A DNA stretch of 64,000 nt from contig OU015660.1 of NCBI GenBank assembly GCA_907165275.2, forward strand, positions 8,186,501 to 8,250,500, written 5' to 3'. The notes beneath the pieces are model-generated. The model was not told the origin of the DNA, made no database searches, and worked only from the letters and a program-made list of their open reading frames with translations. The position numbers and the translations under genes are program-made. Shown here piece after piece: positions 55,179 through 64,000 of the stretch (its first letter is position 1; each line of letters opens with the position of its first letter). The DNA is from Zygaena filipendulae (lineage: Eukaryota; Arthropoda; Insecta; Lepidoptera; Zygaenidae).

Positions 55179-55367
55179 TTAATAAGCACCAGCCCCTATA
55201 CTTAAAGCCTCCTTGGGAGCCCAAAACGCGTTAAGAGGTCTTTTGTGAATGGCGTCCAATATTTTTTTATGCCTTCTCTTTGTCTCAGATCCCTCAGACG
55301 TAGAACCATCTGTTAAATAAAACATTCGACCCGTGAAATAATTGCCTTGGTAATTTTTAGCCTCCAT
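55179..55367 (-). CDS. Hypothetical 62-residue ORF, possible host exon
   Basis: The frame runs from ATG at 55367 to TAA at 55179. The protein is charged and aromatic (MEAKNYQGNYFTGRMFYLTD at the N-terminus, ...RPLNAFWAPKEALSIGAGAY at the C-terminus). It has no signal peptide or membrane segment and no motif that I know. Just upstream on the minus strand CTTCTTTTCTG, a poly-T run and GCACTAAAG form a good polypyrimidine tract and acceptor, so this may be a last coding exon or a small gene with a spliced leader exon. ATTAAA overlaps the stop codon and could serve as a variant poly-A signal. Its composition is more codon-like than other short frames here. No homology could be checked. Confidence 0.35.
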   Translation of the reverse strand: MEAKNYQGNYFTGRMFYLTDGSTSEGSETKRRHKKILDAIHKRPLNAFWAPKEALSIGAGAY

Positions 55368-55373
55368 TTAACA

Positions 55374-56150
55374 ACACTTTAGTGCAAAAAAAAAACAGAA
55401 AAGAAGACGTTACATTTTTTTCAATTAATTTGCTACAATACGCCATTATTGTAATTTAAAACAACTTTTTCTAATGAAAACGGGCAGGGTAACGGTTTTT
55501 TTAAAGCTTTCACTTTTAATTGTGCTTGACGCTCTTTATCTTTTTAGTATAACGACCCTTGGCACTTAATTTGTTTTTTTTTTATGTAAGATGAATATTT
55601 GAGATTATGTATTAAATAACGAATAAATAAGTATCTATACTTTTAACTGAAGCTTATTTTTTAAGGGTAGGTATTAGAAACTTCTTAAGGGCCTATATTA
55701 TCTTGTAGTTAAAAAGAAATATATTCATTATACCTAACATCAGAAAAAATCTGGCGGATATTAATAAATCCAAGCTGCCAATGGCAGCCAATGTCAGCCT
55801 GCCATCTCTTAGATTATATTGCAAGAGTAAAGCATTTTCAAGCTCTAAAAGAGCGCAAAAGTGAAAAGCCACTGTTATGAACGGGACTCTTCCACCCGTT
55901 AGAGGGCGTTGCACAGCCTTACCTCTTCTAAATCACTTCACGATCGAAAAATGTTCCTCTAGAGGGCGCTTATGTTAACAGGAAGTAGCGCCTTCAGCTT
56001 TTCTGAAAGTAAGTATAAAGTTAGTTTTCCATTGAAAATTTATTAATTAATGTCTGACAGCTAGATGTCGGCTAAACTAGAAGCAAGCAAATGCAGCGGC
56101 GGATACCAACACCAACAGGCTGAATAGGTTTGAGTTTGAGTTTTTAGCCA
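55374..56150. other. No recognisable feature
   Basis: It includes TCTAGAGGGCG repeated near 55900 and 55960 in different contexts. No supported gene. Confidence 0.35.
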
Positions 56151-57133
56151 CCTTACGGAAAACACAAAATATTTTTCCAACCAATATGGACATGGAGGTT
56201 GAGTCTACAAACTTCAGACCTCTATAGTACCTAACCTTCTAAATATTATGTCGATTTTTCTCCTTTTTAAGGTTTCGTCCCTGAAGGGTCCAGATGGAGC
56301 CCTATTGCTGTCAGTCGCGTGTCTGGCCATCGTCTGTCACACGAGTATTACAGCCAAACCGTAAAAGCTTCAGTCTTTAAATTTTTAAAGTACAGGTACA
56401 AGGTACAGGTACAAGGTAGGTACGTATATTATTGACCCAAACCAAACAAATTGTCAAAAATATTTTTAAGGAGTTTTACAGCTAAATTTTTAGGCATTTT
56501 TTTTTTTATTTATCTACCGAATTGAGTAGGGTATTGTTAAATAGAGCTCATTGAGTAAATAACAGCTAAATTTATTAGTTTTAATAACATCGCAAAACAA
56601 TGGCATGAGAAGCCGCCAAAGTCAGCTTTATTTACAACATTTTGTACCTACCCAAGTATTTTCCAACTTCCCGTTGACGTATGAACTTAAAACTTGGTGA
56701 TAATATTCGTATTACGTATATTTTACCAAAAAAATTCAACATATTGATAACTCAATGTTTTTCTTTGAAATTCTATAATTTTCATTGTTAAAACGAACTT
56801 TATTTTGCGGTTAAACCCGTAGCACAGAAGCGATGTGGGCGGCGCGGCGAACCTCGGCGCGGCGGCGACACCCCGCGGTATCCCCGCGGTGTTTATTTCG
56901 GAGTTCCCGCGGGAATTCCGGGATAAAAAGTACCCTATGTCTTCCTCTGTACCCTGGCCCCTGACAACCTGTAAGCACAATTTCATGATGATTGGTTGAC
57001 GCGTCAAGGCGTGAAAGCGTAATAGACAGATAGACAGACAGACAGAGTTACTTTCGCATTTATAATATTAGCAGGGATTTGGTACGGAACCCTAAATATG
57101 CGAAGTCGGACACGCACTTGGCCGGTTTTTTAA
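56151..57133. repeat. Dispersed lepidopteran repeat, interrupted by a Helitron
   Basis: Blocks typical of a widespread lepidopteran repeat are visible: GGTTTCGTCCCTGAAGGGTC with CATCGTCTGTCACACGAG (about 56270-56345), and GGTACGGAACCCTAAATATG with GGACACGCACTTGGCCGGTT (57083-57127). The identification comes from memory of the motifs. The class is uncertain and the limits are approximate. Confidence 0.4.
56860..57077 (-). mobile_element. Helitron-like element, subfamily A
   Basis: The 5' end TCCCTGCTAATATTATAAATG is at 57077 with T beyond. A (GACA)n microsatellite, ATTTCATGATGATTGGTTG, GGGATAAAAAGTACCCTATG and GTTCCCGCGGGAATTCCGGG are intact. The 3' end merges into GC-rich GGCGCGGCGGCGACACCCCG, with no CTAG. 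Confidence 0.8.
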
Positions 57134-57139
57134 ACATGT

Positions 57140-57830
57140 CATCGGTCCAGGGACTGTCAGTGACTGTTTTGCATGATAATCGCGTTCGAGGCATATTATT
57201 CTAACCATCATTGGAATGTGTATTGTGTGGATAAGCGTCTTTTCTTCAGTGGTCTAGCAAGTCGATTTTCGTGGGTGTTTATCCTTTCTCCGTAGATTTT
57301 GCAATGCTGCGTATTTTCTCTTTCACAGTAGGAACTGTCAGGTAAATTTGTACATCCTCCACCTTAGTGAACCATGAGTGTATTTATTTATACATACCTA
57401 CTATATGTCTTTCAGTACACAATTTTGGAAACGTTGCGGTATTTCAGCTGTTGGAGATTTTAGCTGTTCCCCATGAATGGCTTTATAGATTTGTCTTTTA
57501 TTGTTTACTGATAAGTTGAACTTCCTGCTCAGAAGCCACTCCAACGATTTACCTATCTGTACCTCAGTTCTTCGCGATTTTTTTGGGTGTTTGGGTCCAG
57601 GTTTGTCTTCAGTCTAGATGAAAACCAAGATATTTGACAACGTTGTTATGTGGCAGTACTTCTCCACCTAATCTTACAGCAGGACAGTCTTCTTCTCTCA
57701 GTGTGAAGGAAATATGTGGAATAAAAAAATAATCTAGGAACTGACAAATGTAGGGGTCAAAACGAAAAAAAATATGGGAATGTGTAAATCCATCAGTGCT
57801 GGTCCATGGTAATATATATGTGCGCATTTG
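57140..57830 (-). pseudogene. Decayed jockey-like LINE ORF2, 3' part
   Basis: The minus strand keeps recognisable ORF2 pieces in order but in different frames: HISFTLREEDCPAVRLGGEV then VVKYLGFHLD (57609-57730), LEWLLSRKFNLSVNNKRQIY then KAI, then PQRFQNCVLKDI, then LTVPTVKEKIRSI, then YGERINTHENRLARPLKKRR near 57245. Jockey-clade elements have the same order: KYLGxxLD, a WLLGRxSxLS block, QRFQSKxLR, then IPTVxEEI. Several frameshifts and stops, and the missing PxWxYGxxLWG segment between KAI and the QRFQ block, show an old, internally deleted copy. Confidence 0.75.
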
Positions 57831-57850
57831 AATACCTTGGTTATTTCTAA

Positions 57851-58148
57851 CTAGAATGTGCCCCGGGGTTTCACCCGCTAGAAACGTTTTTATATAATAA
57901 CTTTTTTCCCGACATCCGATTTGAATGAAACAAGGCCTATGTTGCTTCAGGCTAAGCTTAATCTAACTGTGTAAACCGCATGAAAATCCGTTCAGTAGAT
58001 TCGCAAATTATCGCGAACAGACAGACAGACAGAAAAGAATTTTAAAAACTTTTTTGTGGTTGGTTACTCTTCTTATAACGCCCTCTCTAAACTTTTGGTA
58101 AAAATATTCAATGAAAAAAATCGCGGTTTATACCTACCTATTGTGTAG
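57851..58148 (-). mobile_element. Helitron-like element, subfamily E
   Basis: CTAG at 57851-57854, then AATGTGCCCCGGGGTTTCAC, AAACGTTTTTATATAATAAC, CCGTTCAGTAGATTCGCAAA, a (GACA)n microsatellite and TTTTTTGTGGTTGGTTACTC. It aligns along its length with 46703-47013. Confidence 0.8.
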
Positions 58149-59599
58149 GTATATTGAAACCTCTTTGGTACGACTAATGGAACAAGATGAGTTTTTGTGC
58201 TTTTTTATTTGATTGTAAAGCTTTTTATTATTTATTTCATTTCAAATAAAGCAGTCAGGAAGGTTATTTGCAGGCAGCGAGTCCGTATAAATTAGATAAA
58301 TTACGCCTTGTGCTTTTTTCTGAATGGTTTGAACTTTTATAGATTTTACCCAGCGCTGCTAACATACTATGCAAGGCCCTGAGGTATTGATTCGCAATCT
58401 GTATAGGTACTATCCTTCCTAGTTGATTGAGTGTTTATTTTTTAAACAAACTCGTAATATTTTGAAATCTTGGAATCCTATACAAAATACAAAATTAAAT
58501 GACTTTTTCTCGAAGGAAAAATTTACGACAGTGTAACAATGACATGTATTCAGTGTAACGTATTCGAACTTCAAAGCAATAAAATCTAGTTACACACAAC
58601 TTATTATTAGCACATTAGCCTAATATTTTTTCTTCATGGTTCCGACTGCGATGATTTTACAAAAGGTTTAATAAAACGATGATTTTATAAAACAAATACA
58701 TTGCCTATTTTGCATAGCAAGAATAAAAAACAAGTTTTAATCCGTTAAAAATACATAGATGTGTAAATTATGTTACCTGCACACTGTTGGAAAATCGAAC
58801 TTAGACCAACTTTAAATACAAATCTGTAGTGCAATAAGATTGCTTTTGTCTACGATGCAAGTTTGATTGAGTTCGGGATTGCTTCAGTACACGTCTGTAC
58901 TTCGAAATAATTTTATAGGGGTGCAATATAAAAATGGCTGCAATGGGCTAAGGGGAAGTTTTTCTCCAATTCACTGAAGTTAAAAACTAAGATATTTTTA
59001 TGGGTTTTCTCAAGAAAAGCACTTGCATGACTGCTCGCTAATTTTTAGTTTTGTCATATGTTAGTAATAGTTACTTTTCGTAAATTTTGTGATCATTACA
59101 ATATCATTTAATTGAACGTATCATTACGAAAAAAAATTCTATGATATAATAATTATGCACTAGCGGCAAACGCTAACGCTATGAGTTGATACATCACAGT
59201 CCGCTGTAGAGTAAGCTCCTGTGAGATGAAAGAGCGAGAAATATAAACTAAAAATGTTGGCAAGTTCTATAAAACATCTATCAGCAAAATCTCAATACTG
59301 CTTTTTCAAACAATGCTGTATGTTTTGGAAGAACAAATTATAACGTGGTGCCAAGGAGGTAGTGCGTTCTTTTTCATTTAAATTAAAAAGTCATCTTGAA
59401 GCCGTCTGTGAACTTTCTGCTGTTCCTGTACTCTTTCTTCTTTCTTCCCTTCATCTTAGAAGACATTACTAACCTACTACAGCTCCAAACTCTACAATTT
59501 TGAATATAATGATCTGTACTAAGTTTATAAAATAGACAGAGTTTCACGCAAAACCCGTTTCAACATAGTATACTTTTCCTACTTATAAATCTACATTGT
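58149..59599. other. No recognisable feature
   Basis: AT-rich sequence with no supported gene or repeat. Confidence 0.4.
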
Positions 59600-60072
59600 T
59601 TGTTCATTAACCTTCACACGTCAGTACTTCACTACTTCCTCAAAAATGTCTTTAAGCGCAAACGTTTCCCGACGAAATTTTCATCAAAGCCCAAAAAGTA
59701 TAAAGCCGTATCAAAAAATCAATCTAGACGCGATCAAAAACAAAGAGAACATTATTATACAAACAATCTCAACGTGTTGCTGTCATAACGCAAGCAAAAT
59801 TGTTACTTTTACGTTGACAAGTATTATGTGATATACGCCGGGGGCGTTCTCTCGACGATTTTCGTCAATCGCCCAGCACAAAGGGAAGGGTGAATATTAA
59901 AGAGGCTGGCAACACTCAAGTGAGTTTTTCATCAGGCAACGAGACTCCAGTGTGTCGCTTTCAGACACTCCTTTTGAGATCCCGCGCAAGATTAGGCACT
60001 AGTTCTTACGGTGGGACGTTAGAGATGCGAAAGCTGCAAAGCTTGGTACGTGAACTTGTATTCAGGAATTGA
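59600..60072 (+). other. Moderately GC-rich patch with exon-like signals
   Basis: Short plus-strand frames (59646-59831 and 59890-60072) sit in a patch with raised CpG (CGCCGGGGGCGTTCTCTCGACG). CTCAA|GTGAGT near 59920 and CTTG|GTACGTGA near 60050 resemble splice donors. I recognise no protein. It may be a 5' exon/promoter region or nothing. Confidence 0.2.
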
Positions 60073-60164
60073 TTTTTTGGCATACATTATAGTACCTACG
60101 TCTTACGCAATTGTATACGAAGCTGGATTTTAATGTTTATTTGTACTATTCGTACATTTGCTAG

Positions 60165-60232
60165 GTTTCCAGGACACAAGTTCATAGCATCAAGTATATC
60201 TGTGTGATGAGAAGTGAATTATTATTATTATT
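60165..60232 (+). mobile_element. SINE family T 3' fragment
   Basis: GGTTTCCAGGACACAAGTTC, TATCTGTGTGATGAGAAGTG and (ATT)n match the last 70 bp of the SINE at 50036-50305. Confidence 0.65.
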
Positions 60233-62585
60233 ACTTCAAAATATACTCATGATTGTCAAAAATTTATGTCTGTATATATTTGTTTATTTCATTAGGGTTT
60301 CTATAACGTTCATCCAATTCTTGTACTGAGTGAAATAAAATTAATCAGCAGTCTTTCAACTAATGATAAATGTGATAAGCGTGAGAAGGTAACAGATAAA
60401 CAGACAGAAAGATTAAATTTCCCATTTATAATATTATAATAAAATTGAATATTATGTACTAGTGCAAAAGTAAACTCTATTACGAGCCGAATCTCTATTT
60501 AAAAGATATTGTGATTTTAATTTTACCCTATAACGGAACTATCGACATCAAAAGTCCCACCTCTAGCGTGCTAGCACATTATTGCACATCATCACTACGT
60601 CACGACGCCTCGCGACACGGCGCTCCACCACTAGACACAACGATGACTCAGCCATCTCAATCCAAAAGCCTTTTACGAATCCTCCCTTTCATATTCCACT
60701 GCACCGCAATTCGATGCCTTTCGAATGCGTTACAAGTACGTGACGTGTGAAGAAACTATTTCACAGGTTCTCTCACTTGTATTTGAGCTATACTATATTA
60801 CAAGAACGCCCTTTGAAATATTGATGTTTTCCACATGACACTGCAAAGTGGACCTGCGTATGCACAGAACAGAAAATAACAGATAGAAGGGACATCAGCT
60901 TAGTTTAGTATGAAAACAGATGAAAACCAGTGTCGCCGCGGGTGATTTTCGCATACAAAACTATTCATCACGCACCAAAACATTCATGAACGTAAAGAAA
61001 TGTATTAGACGCTTTATGATTACGTTTTTACTTAGTTACAGTTTTCAAAATTCACACCATTCCATAATGAGATACTTAATTACGATAAACACGATTACTT
61101 TATTAAGTCAAGAATGCTTCGTGGGATTTATTAGTACAATAAACGTTCGCTTGCCAACGTATCAAGTTAAAAAGGACAACGGAAAGCAACGACCGCCAAC
61201 TTTTTCCTTTATAGAAATTTTATTCTGACAATAACTTACTTATATTTCATTTTCATAGAGACTTCATAAAAGTTGAAAGTTTTAACACCAGCCGCAGCGG
61301 CAATTTAACTTTGGCTCGCGTTTAGCATCATTTATGGGAGAAATGCAAATTGCCGGATAACTAGGGGAAACTATCGCGTAACATATTTAATAAATAACTA
61401 GATAATTTAATATGGGAAACTCAAACTGGGTAACTAACAAGATTTAAGAAAGTTAGAGAACTTATATTAATTTATAATTATTTAACTTTTAATATAATAA
61501 TTTCAATATTTTTTCAGGTAGGTACCTATACCTAAGTTACCTACATAGATTTTATACAGAACGATAGTTTCGTTCGAAATTGAAGCAGAAAACCAATCGA
61601 TGTATGAGATGGGGCAGCACGTAATTATTACGTTCGTGCCGAAAGACATAGTTAGGTAATTCCACCACACTAGAAATCGGTTGCTAAATGCGGTTATATT
61701 ATGCCTATTCTATGTTAGTACGTACTCGTATACCTACGCGTGAAAAAACACGAACAGTTGAAGGTGGCTCGTCCTTCCGACATTTGGTGCAAGTTTGGAA
61801 CCGTTTGAATTTTTGTGTTGAATGCGGAAAAAGCTGTCGATTTTTAACAGCCTTCAAAAAAAGAGGTTCTCAGTTTGACCTGTATGTTTGATGCGGTTTT
61901 CTAATAAGTATTTGTAACTTCTGGAGAAGGTTTTAATATAAAATTTTCGTGAATCAGTCCAGTAGTTTTTTTTTTCAATTTTCAATAGCATTCGCACTTT
62001 CAAAGAACCGATAGAAGTTGTAGTGAATACAGGCCTGCAGTGCGTTATTCGATATTTCCATCGCCAATCAGCAGCCATTTTGTTTTCCAAGAAAGAAACT
62101 AGTTTTCTAGAGACATTCGTATTATCTTGGGGAACAATCTAACATTGTCATTGGCGTTTTGCCATAATTATAGAAATAGAAGAAGTTATTTAAGTCAATA
62201 AAACATTGTCATTGACATAACAAATCACTAAATTTCAAAATTAGGTACATAGCAATCGGACATTCATAGAAGGTGACGAGTAATAAATCAAAAATTGGAA
62301 ATTGGTTGTAAAAACGTAAAAACCCTACTTATTCCAATGGCACGTACCTACGTGTAATTACCACGGCTGCGTTAACATCAATCACTTTAATGTTATTACT
62401 TAAGTTTTTAAAATAAAAGTCTCTTAGGTTGAGGGAAATACCTACTATATTTATGGCAACTTTTGCTTTGTCATATTTGCTTTAACGTAAAAGAGACGAC
62501 GTCTATAATTATACCTATGTGCCTGCCCGTGTATGTTTTACACGCATTCCGCAAAAACCCATGTACACAAATAATATAATAAATG
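60233..62585. other. Mostly unassigned; small repeat fragment near 61840
   Basis: Around 61840-61895, GCCTTCAAAAAAAGAGGTTC and TCAGTTTGACCTGTATG match a dispersed repeat that I know from Lepidoptera. A plus-strand frame at 60511-60750 is somewhat GC-rich (CACGACGCCTCGCGACACGG) but unrecognised. Other frames show no resemblance. Confidence 0.3.
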
Positions 62586-62710
62586 TATAATAATAATAAT
62601 AAAAAAGTTTATTTTGGTAAAAATCTTAGTACTAGTTAACATTTTTTTTTATACATTAATTTATACCAAAAAAAGTCTCCGCTCAGCATTGTTGTGGCGC
62701 AAAGGATTAT
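62586..62710 (-). mobile_element. LINE 3' tail, (ATT)n type
   Basis: (AAT)n then AAAAAAGTTTATTTTGG on the plus strand. On the minus strand this is CCAAAATAAACTTTTTTATT ending in (ATT)n. The coding part is not seen. Confidence 0.45.
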
Positions 62711-62734
62711 GAAGGATCATATTCTGACCTAACA

Positions 62735-62880
62735 AAATAAAAAAAAATCAAAATCAAAAAAATCAAAAATATTTATTATTTTATAAAAAGTCGTTACAAA
62801 CGGTTATTGGGACCTACTTTTAAGCATTTTTTATACTTGTGCCAGTAGGTCCCACTCTTCCATAGCCATCCAAAACATTT
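62735..62880 (-). mobile_element. LINE 3' end with stem and T-rich tail
   Basis: On the minus strand GTGGGACCTACTGGCACAAG and AAAAGTAGGTCCCAATAACC contain a 9-bp inverted pair (GGGACCTAC/GTAGGTCCC). These are followed by AAATATTTTTGA and (TTTGAT)n, a simple-repeat tail. Confidence 0.5.
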
Positions 62881-63167
62881 ATAAAACTAAAGCCTTATAA
62901 TTAATTAACTCATACAGATATATATTTATATAAATATAATTGTATGTAACATTTGTTATTTATTTATTTTTTATTTTTATTTTAACTTTAATTTTATTTT
63001 AACAAACTTAATTTGTTCTTTATAGATAACTGTCCACTGTTTTCTCTGACTGACATTGGCTTGCGCGTACCTATCCAAGGCATTTAAGTTGCTATATTGA
63101 GAAAAAGAAAAATAAAGAACTTGAGAATATAATAATTATATTGAACTCTAAAATAGCCTAATTAATT

Positions 63168-63343
63168 CCCTATAACATCAGCTAATCAACAGTGAAATTC
63201 CCGTCAAAATCACTCTAACCGTTTCGGAGAACACCAAACTTCTTTTATTTTTCTTGTCCTTACAATAACAAACCCAAAAAGAAAAGAATCAGCGAAATTG
63301 GTTCAGCCGTTCACGCGTGATGCTGTGACCAAGGGAAATGGGA
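63168..63343 (-). mobile_element. Helitron-like element, subfamily B
   Basis: The 5' end TCCCATTTCCCTTGGTCAC is at 63343 with T beyond. Then come CACGCGTGAACGGCTGAACC and, farther in, CAGCTAATCAACAGTGAAA. The 3' end is not preserved. Confidence 0.7.
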
Positions 63344-63499
63344 TTAATAATGATAAACGTTTTTTTTTATTCGTACTTATAATAAAACAGAAGAATATGC
63401 ATAATAATAAGAAGCAAAAGCTTTCTGCAAATTTAATTATTATTTGTAGTCAAACAATAATAACCTAGTGCTTTTAATTTAGAGGTCGTACCCATGCGT

Positions 63500-63571
63500 C
63501 TCACAAAGAAACTTCTATTTATAACATTATTTATATTATAATATTATTATGAATAGAGGTTTCTTTGTGAG
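63500..63571. ncRNA. Pre-miRNA-like hairpin (candidate)
   Basis: CTCACAAAGAAACTTCTATT (63500-63519) pairs with 63552-63571 over 20 bp. The only non-Watson-Crick position is a U-G wobble if read as plus-strand RNA. The loop is AT-rich and 32 nt, giving a 72-nt stem-loop of pre-miRNA size. It could also be the fold of a tiny MITE. No known miRNA seed family was recognised. Confidence 0.35.
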
Positions 63572-64000
63572 GTGCTAACAAATTAGCAGCGTCTGTGCTG
63601 CACGAACGATATAGGTACCTACCTACTGTTTATGGCACACAAAGAACTGTTTGTACATCCAACATCCAACTTCACGAACTATGGAGTAAAACGACTTTTA
63701 TATAATAACGTATAAATAGTAAATACTTTTTTAATAAACATTTAATAAACATATATAATAAAAAAACAGATGTGAAACATCGAAATTATTTTGTCGAAAT
63801 AATGAGCATAAAAGGATATAAATTATGAAATGAAATTAATATAGCACAATTAAAAATATTCCACATTTAAAAAAAAGCGATGATTGTTTGTTTCAGGATA
63901 CATTAATAATTAATTAATACAAAAAATAATAAACCAAGACAACTTCATTGTTACTTCGGTCGCAAAGTCACTCACACTACCTACCTACTTGGTCGCAGAC

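Overview
The window looks like nuclear DNA of a moth or butterfly (Lepidoptera). It is AT-rich, full of TAGGTAGGTACCTACC-type simple sequence, and crowded with short Helitron-like elements of the kind described in Lepidoptera as LEP1. It also holds tRNA-derived SINEs and 5'-truncated non-LTR retrotransposons. The species cannot be told from the sequence alone. There are no bacterial features: no operons, ribosome-binding sites or dense long ORFs. No host gene can be assembled with confidence, so the window reads as a gene-poor region or a very large intron. The best host-coding candidates are a 62-codon ORF at 55179-55367 (-) behind a splice-acceptor-like tract and a GC-rich open stretch ending in a consensus splice donor at about 17306-17455 (-). 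Both are weak.

Layout. 1-9.6 kb: scattered Helitron copies, a tRNA-SINE (6190-6561), a Tc1-type transposase remnant (3893-4070) and a perfect 19-bp hairpin (3406-3447). 10.0-12.35 kb: two adjacent composite Helitron-like elements built from shuffled modules, packed with CCGCCATNTTG motifs. 14.4-15.4 kb: about 1 kb of pure TATTC pentanucleotide repeat. 18.5-20.3 kb: the 3' end of a LINE ORF2, a second LINE tail and three head-to-tail Helitrons. 23.2-29.5 kb: more Helitrons (several subfamilies) and a fold-back element (25715-25945). 32.7-46.6 kb: Helitrons, three candidate MITEs (42600, 36249, 44231), a SINE pair, a 20-bp perfect hairpin (39472-39520) and a Helitron with three tandem units (45128-45605). 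50.0-54.5 kb: a SINE, a non-LTR fragment with an intact RNase H domain and target-site duplication (50755-52078), then a pile of Helitrons, one split by a LINE tail. 56-58 kb: a decayed jockey-like LINE between Helitrons. 60-64 kb: LINE tails, one Helitron and a pre-miRNA-like hairpin (63500-63571).

How the parts relate. Helitron copies share a 5' TCxxTACTAATATTATAAA start, a tetranucleotide microsatellite just inside it, an internal GGAATTCCCGCGGGAA palindrome, a short 3' hairpin and a terminal CTAG. They sit between A and T, as expected for Helitrons. None carries a Rep/helicase gene, so they are non-autonomous. The SINEs and LINE tails imply LINE machinery encoded elsewhere. The only sizeable protein-like sequences are retrotransposon fragments.
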